Shown in pieces: positions 1 through 11,961 of a stretch of DNA of 32,722 nt (the stretch's first letter is position 1; each line of letters opens with the position of its first letter). The notes beneath the pieces were generated by a model. The model searched no databases. It saw only the letters and a list, made by a program, of their open reading frames with translations, and was not told the origin of the DNA. Origin of the DNA: Comamonas sp. lk (GTDB taxonomy: Bacteria > Pseudomonadota > Gammaproteobacteria > Burkholderiales > Burkholderiaceae_C); NCBI GenBank assembly GCA_945861345.1, contig CAMATX010000025.1:1-32722 (forward strand), in the 5' to 3' direction. The position numbers were made by a program, and so were the translations under genes.

Positions 1-65
1 TCGGCCAGCGTCGCCGGGCGCAGGCGCTCGGCCAGGGGGGCGTGGGTGGTCGATGGTCGGGGCAT
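1..65 (-). CDS. rarA: Replication-associated recombination protein A (RarA/MgsA), N-terminal fragment
   Basis: Only the first 21 codons are inside the window; the gene runs off the left edge. The minus strand from the ATG at 63-65 reads M-P-R-P-S-T-T-H and then APLAERLRPATLA. This matches the conserved opening of the RarA AAA+ ATPases (PLAERxRPxTLxE), which act at stalled replication forks. From established gene order in Burkholderiales, rarA normally follows ftsK and lolA on the same strand, which is the arrangement here apart from the TPR gene in between. The Walker motifs lie outside the window. The call rests on a short peptide plus synteny, so it is good but not certain. Confidence 0.72.
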   Translation of the reverse strand, partial: MPRPSTTHAPLAERLRPATLA

Positions 66-158
66 GGAGGATGGAGTAAGGCGCGGCGGGGGCTTTGAGT
101 TTAGTGGAGCCCCTAAGAAGGCGACCGCAGGCACCTTGCGCAGCGATTCCAAAGCCTC

Positions 159-596
159 TTAGGTCGCCTGCTGGAGAGCCAACAAATCTTTGGCCACCTG
201 CACCAAAACCGGCTCCCATTGACGCTCCGGCCCTTGCCGGTAGAGCTTCACTTTGTCGTACCACGGGCTGTCCTCCCGGTTAAGCAACCAACGCCAACAG
301 TGATCAAATCGATTAAGTATCCAAGTCGGCACACCTAAGGCGGCCGATAGATGCGCCGTGGAAGTATCCACACTGATCACCAAATCAAGGTTTGCGATCA
401 GGGCCGCCGTATCCGAAAAATCCGTCAGTTCAGCGGAAAAATTCGATAAATTCTTCAGAGGCCAAAAAGCATTTTCATGCCCTCGTATTTCTGACTCCGC
501 CGGGTCGCCCTTTTGCAAGCTATAGAAATTAACAGGAACTGCATTAAAGGCCTGAGAAAACATGGCTAAAGGGATATTTCTTCTTTCATTTAAATC
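159..596 (-). pseudogene. C-terminal part of the TPR/glycosyltransferase-9-like protein, downstream of an in-frame stop
   Basis: This stretch continues the reading frame of the TPR gene at 597-1574 without any shift. Immediately after the TAG at 597-599 the frame reads DLNERRNIPLAMFSQ, then FYSLQKGD and SVDTSTAHLSAALGVP. The last motif is the donor-binding C-terminal signature of heptosyltransferase-like (GT9) domains fused to TPR repeats. The first internal ATG is at 561-563, giving a possible 134-residue product, but a free-standing half of a glycosyltransferase domain is unlikely to be active. I read it as the severed C-terminus of one roughly 471-codon gene. It would be functional only if the stop is read through or is an error in the sequence. 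The stop codon is TAA at 159-161. Confidence 0.75.
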
Positions 597-1574
597 CTAA
601 ACTTCAGGCTGGTTGGGTCTAAATCCACCATTCCAAACCAAGCCGATTTTCAAGCCCCTTACATGCGCCAGTCTTTGCCGCCAAATATGCTTCTTTGAAC
701 TGTCAGCCACCAAATAGGCTGCGGAAAACGGCACGTTACTTAAACGAGTCTTAAACGCAAGCGGCAGGCTCATTAATGGGCAGTGATAGTCTGTGATTGG
801 CAATGCAGAACCTGCCTCGATTATTTCCGCCACACCGCTGAGGCCAGTTAGCAATTGGCGCAATGGCGCTGGCACCTCCAAAACCACATGCGCGCCCAAT
901 TCAGCAACCAATTGTGTATAGCGACAAAACTGAATCGTGTCGCCAAACCCTTGCTCCGCATGCAAGAGTATGGATTTGCCCTTCAAACCCTCTGCCCCAG
1001 TCCACAGTACTTGGGAAAACTCGCGGACCGCGCCCCTTTGCGAGGCCCTCCATCCCCATTCGTACAAGGGCCAGCCGTTTTCATAATCCCCTTTAAGCAA
1101 GAGAACAAGGGCTTTATTCCAATGAACCTGGATTAGGCTTGCATCTAGGCGTATTGCTGTTTCATAGCTTGACAGAGCCGCTTCAATCTGCATCATCAAG
1201 GCTAGGATGAAGCCTCGATTGAAATGGGCTTCTGCAAAGGTTTTATTCAGTTCAATCGCTCGGTCATAACAATTGAGCGCATCCCCAAAGCGGTTCAATT
1301 TTTTCAGCGCTGCCCCCAGGTTGTAATAAACCCGCGCGTTATTGGAATTAAGTTCGATGGCCTTCAATAAAAACTGGACTGATAAGTTTGGGTTATCCAT
1401 TTGATAACCCAGCACGCCCAACATGTGAAGTGCATCAAAACTCTTAGGATCCGAGGCAATGATTTTTAAATAACACTTCCCAGCCTCCGCAAATTCGCCT
1501 TTGCGCTGTAATGCGAGGCCACGTTCAAATAACTCGTTATTTTTTCGATGTTGCTTGACGGTCTTGGGCTTCAT
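597..1574 (-). CDS. TPR-repeat protein with N-terminal half of a GT9-like glycosyltransferase domain (truncated by in-frame TAG)
   Basis: The 325-residue product has about four to five tetratricopeptide repeats over residues 10-180, with the usual spacing of hydrophobic and small residues (for example ARVYYNLGAALKKLNRFGDA). A Rossmann-like half domain follows, with ILLHAEQGFGDTIQFCRY, the family's N-terminal signature. It ends GLVWNGGFRPNQPEV and then TAG, where relatives continue with a Trp. No signal peptide is visible. Proteins of this architecture are thought to act in surface glycan or protein glycosylation, but the acceptor is unknown. The gene starts 12 nt after lolA stops, on the same strand, so it probably rides on the ftsK-lolA transcript. 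It sits between lolA and rarA, which are usually adjacent. Its base composition is visibly more AT-rich than lolA or ftsK, suggesting a later insertion. Confidence 0.8.
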   Translation of the reverse strand: MKPKTVKQHRKNNELFERGLALQRKGEFAEAGKCYLKIIASDPKSFDALHMLGVLGYQMDNPNLSVQFLLKAIELNSNNARVYYNLGAALKKLNRFGDALNCYDRAIELNKTFAEAHFNRGFILALMMQIEAALSSYETAIRLDASLIQVHWNKALVLLLKGDYENGWPLYEWGWRASQRGAVREFSQVLWTGAEGLKGKSILLHAEQGFGDTIQFCRYTQLVAELGAHVVLEVPAPLRQLLTGLSGVAEIIEAGSALPITDYHCPLMSLPLAFKTRLSNVPFSAAYLVADSSKKHIWRQRLAHVRGLKIGLVWNGGFRPNQPEV

Positions 1575-1586
1575 TATTTAACAGCG

Positions 1587-2224
1587 CTACTGACGAATAA
1601 CGTCCACGCCCGCAGGCGGCTTGAACTGAAACACCGAGGCCTCGAGCGCCGGGTTGGCCTCGAACTGGCTAAATTGCATCACCGAGCGCTGGCCAAAGCT
1701 ATCCAAAATCTCCAGGGTGGCCAGCGCGCCGTTGCGAAAGGCGATGCGCACGCTTTGTACCGCGCCGTCTTTGGCTTTGGGGCGGGCCAGCACCCAGTCT
1801 AGGCGGTCTATGCTCGGGGTGTTGCTCAACTCAAACTCGGCCTCCAGGCTGCGCAGGTCGGGCGCTGAGGCAATCAAGGCAGCCGGCGTGGAAGCCAGTA
1901 CCTGGGTTTGCTTGCGTGCGGTGGCCTGGGCCAGATCCACGTCATAGAGCCACAGGGTTTGCCCGTCGGCGACGATGGTTTGCTCCATCGGCTTTTTAAA
2001 CACAAAACGAAAGCGGTTGGGCCGAACAAACTCAAAGCTGCCGCTTGAACTCTTGGTGCGGGCCGCCTGCCCCTCTTTAGCAGGTGCAATCACCACTTGC
2101 GAAAAATTGGCGCGCCCGCTGCGGGTGTTTTTGATAAACGCCTCGAGCGCATCGAGCCCGGCCGCATGTGCCTGCGCGGCCAGCAGCAAGGTGGTAAAGG
2201 CGAGCGTCGGCAGCGCACAGCGCA

Positions 2225-2225
<1 letters not shown>
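1587..2225 (-). CDS. lolA: Outer-membrane lipoprotein carrier protein LolA
   Basis: LolA is the periplasmic chaperone that takes lipoproteins from the LolCDE complex to LolB at the outer membrane. The 212-residue product is of normal length. It begins with a Sec signal peptide (MRCALPTLAFTTLLLAAQAHA, with likely cleavage near residue 21-22). The mature part shows the family pattern: an ANFSQ segment near residue 40, GSFEFVRPNRFRF, then DGQTLWLYDVDLAQ and a C-terminal GVDVI. The start codon overlaps the ftsK stop by one base (TGATG on the minus strand, 2223-2227), so the two are probably translationally coupled. This ftsK-lolA arrangement is standard in proteobacteria. Confidence 0.95.
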
Positions 2226-5691
<3,466 letters not shown>

Positions 5692-5705
5692 GCCGATCAG
5701 CCCCC

Positions 5706-6518
5706 ATGACTATTACTTATAAAGACGCCGCAGGGATTGCCGGCATGCGCGTGGCCGGGAAACTGGCCGCCGAGGTGCTGGACTTCCTGACGCCGCATGT
5801 GCAACCCGGCATCAGCACCAACGCGCTAGACAAACTCGCGCACGACTACATCGTGGAGGTGCAAGGCGCCATTCCCGCCCCGCTCAATTACACCGGCGGG
5901 GGCAACCGGCCCTACCCCAAGTCGATTTGCACCTCGGTCAACCACCAGGTCTGCCACGGCATACCGAATGAAAAAGTGCTCAAAAAAGGCGATATCGTCA
6001 ATATTGACGTCACCGTCATCAAAGACGGCTGGCATGGCGACACCAGCCGCATGTTCATGGTCGGCGAGGTCTCGATTGCGGCCAAGCGTTTGTGCCACAT
6101 CACCTACGAGGCCATGTGGCACGGCATCCGCCTGGTGCGCCCAGGCATCCATTTGGGCGATATTGGCTTTGCCATCCAGAAATTTGCCGAAAGCCAGGGC
6201 TTTAGCGTAGTGCGCGAGTTTTGCGGCCACGGCATCGGGCAAGTGTTCCACGAGGAGCCACAGGTGCTGCACTACGGGCGCCCCGGCACCCTGGAAAAGC
6301 TGGTCGAGGGCATGACCTTCACCATCGAGCCCATGATCAACGCCGGGCGCAAAGAGATCAAAGACGGTCCGGAAAAAGACGGCTGGACCATCGTGACCCA
6401 AGACCGATCCTTGTCGGCGCAATGGGAACACACCGTGCTGGTGACGCCCACGGGCTACGAGGTAATGACGCTTTCCAGCGGCAGCCCGCCCCCGCCGGAC
6501 TTTGTGAGCGCCGGCTAG
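5706..6518 (+). CDS. map: Methionine aminopeptidase, type I
   Basis: This enzyme removes the N-terminal Met from new proteins after deformylation. The 270-residue product has the pita-bread fold signature with all five metal ligands at the expected spacing: D101 and D112 (NIDVTVIKDGWHGDTS), H175 (CGHGIGQVFHEEP), E208 (FTIEPM) and E241 (QWEHTVLVT). The short C-terminal extension (SSGSPPPPDF) is beyond the usual end and has no known role. It lies 14 nt after trxB and 31 nt before glnD on the same strand. The map-glnD neighbourhood is common in beta- and gammaproteobacteria, often with rpsB/tsf on the other side. Confidence 0.96.
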   Translation: MTITYKDAAGIAGMRVAGKLAAEVLDFLTPHVQPGISTNALDKLAHDYIVEVQGAIPAPLNYTGGGNRPYPKSICTSVNHQVCHGIPNEKVLKKGDIVNIDVTVIKDGWHGDTSRMFMVGEVSIAAKRLCHITYEAMWHGIRLVRPGIHLGDIGFAIQKFAESQGFSVVREFCGHGIGQVFHEEPQVLHYGRPGTLEKLVEGMTFTIEPMINAGRKEIKDGPEKDGWTIVTQDRSLSAQWEHTVLVTPTGYEVMTLSSGSPPPPDFVSAG

Positions 6519-6549
6519 GCCAGCGCCGCCCAGCCCCGCACGCGCGCCC

Positions 6550-9135
6550 ATGACTGAACTGCAAGCCATCCGCAGCGCCTACCGCAGCGGCAAAGAGCAG
6601 GTGCTGCAGCGCGTGCTGGCACCGCAGTTTCCGGCGCGCAGCATTTACAAGGTGCTGCGACAGCTCAGCGAGCAGACGGACGCGCTTCTGCTTCATCTCT
6701 GGGACCAGGCCGGCCTGGGTGCGCCCTGTGCGCTGGTAGCCGTAGGCGGCTATGGCCGGTCCGAGCTTTTCCCCTATTCCGATGTAGACGTGCTGTTGCT
6801 ATTGCCCGACGGCGCGCCCGCCGATGGCGCGCTGTCGCAACGGATTGAAAGCTTTATTGGTAACTGCTGGGACGCGGGCCTGGAGATTGGCTCGAGCGTG
6901 CGCAGCCTGAGCGAATGCCTGAGCGAAGCGGCCAAAGACGTGACCGTGCAAACGGCCATGCTGGAGAGCCGGCGCATCGCCGGCGACGCGGCGTTGGTGA
7001 ACGCCTTTCAAACGGCTTTTTTGCAGGCCATGGACCCGCGCGCTTTTTTTGTTGCCAAGACCCTGGAGCTGCGCCAGCGCCACACCAAGTTCGAGGACAC
7101 ACCCTACGCGCTGGAGCCCAATTGCAAAGAATCGCCCGGCGGCATCCGCGATTTGCAGGCGATTATGTGGGTCGCCAAAGCGGCCCAATTAGGCCAAAAC
7201 TGGGCGCAACTGCGCGCCAATGGCTTGGCCACGGCGCTGGAGGTGCAGCACATCGAGCGCAACCAGGCCTTGCTATTTTTGATCCGGGTGCGTCTGCACA
7301 TGGAGGCCAAACGCCGCGAAGACCGGCTGGTGTTTGACCTGCAAACTCCGGTAGCCCAGGCCTTTGGCTATGCCAACGTCAGCGGCGAAGGCCGTGCGCT
7401 GGCCCGCGCCAGCGAGGCTTTGATGAAGCGCTACTACTGGGCAGCCAAAGCGGTCACCCAGCTCAACCAGATTTTGCTGATGAACATCGAGGAGCGGCTC
7501 AACCCCTCCACGCACAGCCTGCGCCCCATCAATGCGCGCTTTAACGACAAAGCCGGCATGCTGGACGTGGCCAGCGACGACGTGTACCAAAAGCATCCGC
7601 ATGCGATTTTGGAAACTTTTTTGCTTTATCAGGCCACCGTGGGTATCAAAGGCCTGTCCTCGCGCACCCTGCGGGCGCTCTACAACGCCCGCACGTTGAT
7701 GGACGGCGCATTTCGGCGCGACCAGGTCAACCACCAGATCTTTAAAGCCATCTTGGAGCAACCCACCGGCATTACCCATGCTATGCGCCTGATGAACCAG
7801 ACCTCGGTTCTGGGGCGCTACCTGTGGGTGTTTAGGCGCATCGTGGGGCAAATGCAGCACGACTTGTTCCATGTGTACACGGTGGACCAGCACATCCTGA
7901 CGGTGCTGCGCAATGTGCGGCGCTTTTTCATCGTCGAGCATGCCCATGAGTACCCGCTGTGCTCGCAACTGGCCGCCGGCTGGGACAAGCCCTGGGTGCT
8001 TTACGTGGCCGCGCTGTTCCACGATATTGCCAAAGGGCGCGGTGGCGACCACTCGGAGCTGGGCTGCGTCGAGGCGCGGCGTTTTTGCAAGCAGCACGGC
8101 ATCGGCGCCCAGGACAGTGAGCTGATCTCCTTTCTGGTCGCCGAGCACCTGACCATGAGCCATATCGCCCAAAAGTCCGACCTGAGCGACCCCCAAGTCA
8201 TTGGCCAGTTTGCCCGCCGCGTGGGCACTGAGCGCCGCTTGACCGCCTTGTATTTGCTGACCGTGGCCGATATCCGGGGCACCTCGCCCAAGGTCTGGAA
8301 CGCCTGGAAGGGCAAGCTCCTGGAAGACCTGTACCGCTACACCGTGCGCGCCCTGGGCGGCAGCGCGCCCGACGCGCAAGCGCAGGTGCAAAGCCGCAAA
8401 CGCGAATCGCTGGTGCTCTTGGCCCTGCATTCGCAGCCATTTGCCTCGCACGAGGCGCTTTGGAACACGCTGGATGTGAGCTATTTCATGCGCCACGACG
8501 CGGCCGACATCGCCTGGCACACCAAACAGCTCTCGCGCCATGTCGACGCCCAAGCGCCGGTGGTGCGCGCTCGCCGCTCGCCGGTGGGCGAAGGCCTGCA
8601 GGTGCTGGTGTACACACCCGACCAGGCCGATTTGTTCGCCCGCATTTGCGGCTACTTTGACCAGGCCTCTTTCAGCGTGGTTGATGCGCGCATCCACACC
8701 ACCGGCCAGGGCTACGCGCTAGACACCTTCCAGGTGGTGACTTCGGCGGGCATGGAAGAGCATTACCAGGCACTCACCAATATGGTGGAGACCGGCCTGG
8801 CCCAAGCGATTTCCCTGCAGGGCCCGCTGCCGGCGCCTAACAAAGGCCGGGTATCGCGCCGGGTCAAGAGCTTTCCGATCGCCCCGCGCGTGACCTTGCG
8901 GCCCGACGAAAAAGCGCAAAACTGGCTGCTCAACATCTCAGCCAGCGACCGCCTGGGGCTGCTCTACTCGGTGGCGCGCGTGCTGGCGCAACACCATATC
9001 GAGGTGCAACTGGCCAAAGTGGTGACCCTGGGCGAGCGGGTGGAAGACACCTTTTTAGTCCACGGCCCCTCGCTGCAACACAACAAAACCCAGATCGCCA
9101 TCGAAACCGAGCTGCTCGAGGCCCTGGCCTCCTGA
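6550..9135 (+). CDS. glnD: Bifunctional [protein-PII] uridylyltransferase/uridylyl-removing enzyme GlnD
   Basis: GlnD is the cytoplasmic glutamine sensor of the nitrogen regulation cascade. It uridylylates PII (GlnB/GlnK) when glutamine is low and removes UMP when it is high. The 861-residue product has all four domains. The nucleotidyltransferase motif is GGYGRSELFPYSDVD at 66-80. The linker includes CKESPGGIRDLQAIMW. The HD hydrolase domain, with FHDIAKGRGGDHSELG, is near 490. Two C-terminal ACT domains lie near 680-755 and 790-861 (ISASDRLGLLYSVARVLAQ). Length and composition are normal. The gene ends in TGAGGAAC, so its stop region also holds the Shine-Dalgarno of the next gene (dctP). 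Confidence 0.96.
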   Translation: MTELQAIRSAYRSGKEQVLQRVLAPQFPARSIYKVLRQLSEQTDALLLHLWDQAGLGAPCALVAVGGYGRSELFPYSDVDVLLLLPDGAPADGALSQRIESFIGNCWDAGLEIGSSVRSLSECLSEAAKDVTVQTAMLESRRIAGDAALVNAFQTAFLQAMDPRAFFVAKTLELRQRHTKFEDTPYALEPNCKESPGGIRDLQAIMWVAKAAQLGQNWAQLRANGLATALEVQHIERNQALLFLIRVRLHMEAKRREDRLVFDLQTPVAQAFGYANVSGEGRALARASEALMKRYYWAAKAVTQLNQILLMNIEERLNPSTHSLRPINARFNDKAGMLDVASDDVYQKHPHAILETFLLYQATVGIKGLSSRTLRALYNARTLMDGAFRRDQVNHQIFKAILEQPTGITHAMRLMNQTSVLGRYLWVFRRIVGQMQHDLFHVYTVDQHILTVLRNVRRFFIVEHAHEYPLCSQLAAGWDKPWVLYVAALFHDIAKGRGGDHSELGCVEARRFCKQHGIGAQDSELISFLVAEHLTMSHIAQKSDLSDPQVIGQFARRVGTERRLTALYLLTVADIRGTSPKVWNAWKGKLLEDLYRYTVRALGGSAPDAQAQVQSRKRESLVLLALHSQPFASHEALWNTLDVSYFMRHDAADIAWHTKQLSRHVDAQAPVVRARRSPVGEGLQVLVYTPDQADLFARICGYFDQASFSVVDARIHTTGQGYALDTFQVVTSAGMEEHYQALTNMVETGLAQAISLQGPLPAPNKGRVSRRVKSFPIAPRVTLRPDEKAQNWLLNISASDRLGLLYSVARVLAQHHIEVQLAKVVTLGERVEDTFLVHGPSLQHNKTQIAIETELLEALAS

Positions 9136-9145
9136 GGAACTTGCC

Positions 9146-10159
9146 ATGCCCAAAGACCCCGCCGCCCTCGCCCGCCGCACGTTGCTGGCCGCCACTGCCG
9201 CCACGACCGGGTTAGCCGCGCTGGGCGCTGCCCAGGCCCAAAGCAAAACCGTGCTGCGCATCTCCAGCCCGGCAGTGCCCGACGACTGGCACGCCAAGAT
9301 GTGGACGGTATTCAAAGAGTACCTGGACAAGCACGCACCCGGCGCCTTCGATGTCCAAATCAACCTTAATGCCTCCTTGTTTAAGCAAGGCGCCGAGGCC
9401 ACCGCCATGGCGCGCGGCAACCTGGAGCTGGCCACGCTCTCGGCCTTTGATATCGCCAAGCTGGTGCCTGAATTTTCAATATTCACCGCCGGTTACCGCG
9501 TGCGCGACAGCGCGCAGCAGCAAAAGATTTTCCAAGGGCCGATTGGCCAAAGCTTGTTTAAAACCGTTTCCACCATAATGGACGTCACCCCGCTGGCCAC
9601 CGCCTACCTGGGCACACGCCAGCTCAATTTGCGCGAGCTGCGCAGCGTCAAAACGCCGGCCGACCTCAAGGGCCTCAAGCTGCGCATGCCCGGCTCCAAA
9701 GAATGGCTTTTCTTGGGCGAAGCGCTGGGCGCCACGGCCACGCCGCTGGCCTTTGGCGAGGTCTATATGGGCCTGAAAACCGGTACCATCGACGGCCAGG
9801 ACAACCCCCTGCCCTCGGTGCGCGCCGCCAAGTTTTACGAGGTGACCAAGCAAGTCGTGCTCACAGGCCATTTGGTCGATGCGCTGTTCATCACCATTTC
9901 CAACAAGTGCCTGCAAGGGCTGAGCCCCGCCCTGCGCCAGCAGGTGATGGACGCAGCGCAGGTAGCAGTGCAGTTCAACAACGAGAACCGCATCAAAGAA
10001 GAGGCGCAATTGCTGGCCTTTTTCCGCAACGAGGGCCTGCAAATCAGCACGCCCGACGTCGCGGCTTTTCGCACAGCGGTGCACAAGGCCTATGACAACT
10101 CGGACTACGCCAAGGCCTGGCCCAAAGAGCTGATCGAACGCATCGAGGCCGTGCGCTAG
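9146..10159 (+). CDS. dctP: TRAP transporter solute-binding subunit (DctP family)
   Basis: This is the periplasmic binding protein of a tripartite ATP-independent transporter. The 337-residue product begins with an export signal that has a twin Arg (ALARRTLLAATAATTG) and a likely cleavage near residue 31 (AQA). The RR-T-L-L pattern leaves a Tat route possible. The DctP signature covers about residues 165-215: GLKLRMPGSKEWLFLGEALG, whose Arg normally forms the salt bridge to a substrate carboxylate, and then FGEVYMGLKTGTIDGQDNP. The start is supported by GAGGAA at 9134-9139, seven bases upstream. The substrate cannot be named from sequence; an organic acid is typical of the family. dctQ starts two bases after its stop. 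Confidence 0.92.
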   Translation: MPKDPAALARRTLLAATAATTGLAALGAAQAQSKTVLRISSPAVPDDWHAKMWTVFKEYLDKHAPGAFDVQINLNASLFKQGAEATAMARGNLELATLSAFDIAKLVPEFSIFTAGYRVRDSAQQQKIFQGPIGQSLFKTVSTIMDVTPLATAYLGTRQLNLRELRSVKTPADLKGLKLRMPGSKEWLFLGEALGATATPLAFGEVYMGLKTGTIDGQDNPLPSVRAAKFYEVTKQVVLTGHLVDALFITISNKCLQGLSPALRQQVMDAAQVAVQFNNENRIKEEAQLLAFFRNEGLQISTPDVAAFRTAVHKAYDNSDYAKAWPKELIERIEAVR

Positions 10160-10161
10160 CT

Positions 10162-10659
10162 ATGACGGCCCTGCAAGCGTTACTGCGCTGGGCGCGCAAG
10201 GCGGGTGCAGCACTGTCGGGGCTCTTGTTTTTGGCGCTGTTTGTGGTGTTTGTGATCCAGATCGCGGCGCGCTTTGTCTGGAACCAGCCCCTGCCCTGGA
10301 CCGACGAGGCCGCCGTCGTCCTCTACATCTGGGTGATTTTGTGGACGGCAGCCGCCGTGGTCCCCGAGCGCGAGCATGTGGTTTTTGACCTGCTGTGGAA
10401 TCTGGCTGGCCCGCGCACCCGCCTGGCCATGCGCCTGGCAGGTAACGCGCTGGTCGGCGGCCTGGCCGCCTGCGCCCTGCCCGCCAGCTGGGACTATGTG
10501 CACTTCATGCGCCGCGAAGGCTCGCCGGTGCTGGGCCTGCCGCTGATGTGGGTGTACCTGCCCTTTGTGCTGCTGCTTATCGCCCTGGTGCTGCGCAGCG
10601 CCTGGGCCATGGTGCAAGCGCTGCGGGGGCAGGGCTTGCACGACACGTCTTTGGTCTAA
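10162..10659 (+). CDS. dctQ: TRAP transporter small permease subunit (DctQ family)
   Basis: The 165-residue product is a four-helix inner-membrane protein (hydrophobic segments near 15-37, 47-66, 88-110 and 128-152). It carries DctQ family features: an RFVWNQPLPWTDEAA segment after helix 1 and the PEREHVVFDLL segment between helices 2 and 3. It pairs with DctM to form the sodium- or proton-driven membrane part of the transporter. It is spaced +2 nt from dctP and +3 nt from dctM, so the three are one transcription unit and probably translationally coupled. Confidence 0.92.
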   Translation: MTALQALLRWARKAGAALSGLLFLALFVVFVIQIAARFVWNQPLPWTDEAAVVLYIWVILWTAAAVVPEREHVVFDLLWNLAGPRTRLAMRLAGNALVGGLAACALPASWDYVHFMRREGSPVLGLPLMWVYLPFVLLLIALVLRSAWAMVQALRGQGLHDTSLV

Positions 10660-10662
10660 ACC

Positions 10663-11958
10663 ATGTCCACCGCGTTGCTCGCGCTCGCTTCGGTGCTGCT
10701 TGCCACCATGCTGCTGCGCATGCCCATTGGCTTTGGCATGCTGGCCGCCGGCATTGCCTATTTGCTGGCCAGCGGGCAGGACCTGGGCCTGGTGGCCGAG
10801 CAGGTGTGCAACGGTATGTACAACAGCTATGTGCTGCTGGCCGTGCCCCTGTTTGTGTTTGCCGCCAACCTGATGAACGCCGGCACGGTAAGCGAGCGGA
10901 TTTTTGACTTTTGCCGCATTCTGGTCGGCCCCATGCGGGGCGGACTGGCGCAGGTGGACATTTTGGTGAGCGTGATTTTCTCGGGCATGAGCGGCAGCGC
11001 CATCGCCGATGCGGCGGGGCCTGGGCTGGTGACCATCCGCCAAATGCTTAAAAAACCTGAATACACGCCCGGCTTTGCCGGTGCGGTGGTGGTGGCCAGC
11101 GCCACGCTGGGGCCCATCATCCCGCCCTCGATTCCGATGGTGATTTACGCGATGGTCTCGGGCACCTCGGTAGGCGCACTGTTTTTAGGCGGCGTGCTGC
11201 CAGGTTTTTTGATGGCCGCTTTGATGATGCTGGTGGTGCACTGGATCGCCGTGCGGCGCAACATGCCGCGCGAGGCACCAGTACCGCGCTCGCAGTGGGC
11301 CGGCCTCATCTGGCGCGGCGCCCTGCCCCTGTCCATGCCGCTGGTGCTGCTGGGCGGCATTTACAGCGGGGCGTTTACCCCCACCGAGGCAGCGGCCGTG
11401 GCAGCCTTGCACGCGCTGGTGCTGGCCGCCCTGGTATTTCGGGCGCTCAGCTGGCGCAGCTTTTGGGCGGTGGTCATGGAATCGGCCCGGGCCAGCGCCA
11501 CCATTACCGTGATTTTGGCCGGCTCCTTCATGCTCAATTACGCCCTGACCGCCGAGGCCGTGCCGCAAGCGCTGGCGCAATGGGTCAACGCCCAAGGCCT
11601 GTCGCCCACTGGTTTTTTGCTTTTGGTTAACCTCTTGTTTTTGGCGCTGGGCTGCGTGCTGGACGTCTCGGTGCTGCTGCTGGTGTTTGTGCCCATGCTG
11701 CTGCCGGCGGCGCGGCTTTTGGGGATTGACCTAGTGCACTTTGGGGTTTTGGTGGTACTCAATATGATGATCGGCCTGATTCATCCGCCCTTTGGTATGC
11801 TGCTTTTTGTCACCAAAGCGCTCACTGGTATTCCGATTGGCGCCATGATGAAAGAGGGCTGGCCCTTTTTGCTGATGCTGCTGGGCCTGCTGTTGGCGAT
11901 TACTTTTTTTCCGCCCATCGTGCTCTGGCTGCCCCAGACCATGGGCTACCACGGATGA
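10663..11958 (+). CDS. dctM: TRAP transporter large permease subunit (DctM family)
   Basis: DctM is the substrate- and ion-translocating subunit of the TRAP transporter. The 431-residue product is of normal length and almost entirely hydrophobic, with about 11-12 transmembrane segments. Family motifs are visible: FVFAANLMNAGTVSERIF near 65, the conserved SGMSGSAIADAAGPG near 107, ATLGPIIPPSIPMVIY near 146 and FTPTEAAAVAALHA near 236. A helix-rich C-terminus ends with NMMIGLIHPPFGMLLF near 366. It follows dctQ by 3 nt. The next gene (SOUL family) starts 3 nt after its stop, which places that gene in the same operon. Confidence 0.95.
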   Translation: MSTALLALASVLLATMLLRMPIGFGMLAAGIAYLLASGQDLGLVAEQVCNGMYNSYVLLAVPLFVFAANLMNAGTVSERIFDFCRILVGPMRGGLAQVDILVSVIFSGMSGSAIADAAGPGLVTIRQMLKKPEYTPGFAGAVVVASATLGPIIPPSIPMVIYAMVSGTSVGALFLGGVLPGFLMAALMMLVVHWIAVRRNMPREAPVPRSQWAGLIWRGALPLSMPLVLLGGIYSGAFTPTEAAAVAALHALVLAALVFRALSWRSFWAVVMESARASATITVILAGSFMLNYALTAEAVPQALAQWVNAQGLSPTGFLLLVNLLFLALGCVLDVSVLLLVFVPMLLPAARLLGIDLVHFGVLVVLNMMIGLIHPPFGMLLFVTKALTGIPIGAMMKEGWPFLLMLLGLLLAITFFPPIVLWLPQTMGYHG

Positions 11959-11961
11959 ACT

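Noticed and set aside
119..169. 8-bp inverted repeat (AGGCGACC 119-126, GGTCGCCT 162-169) downstream of the TPR gene
   Set aside because: The 35-nt loop, part of which lies in the coding end, and the absence of a T-run on either side do not support a terminator.
7273..8697. Open frame of 474 codons antisense to glnD
   Set aside because: It lies fully inside the well-supported glnD gene, is rich in His/Gln/Val as expected for an antisense shadow, and has no domain.
10625..10632. GGGCAGGG, a match to the KOPS pattern read by FtsK
   Set aside because: A single 8-mer in a GC-rich gene is expected by chance; strand bias over the whole chromosome would be needed.
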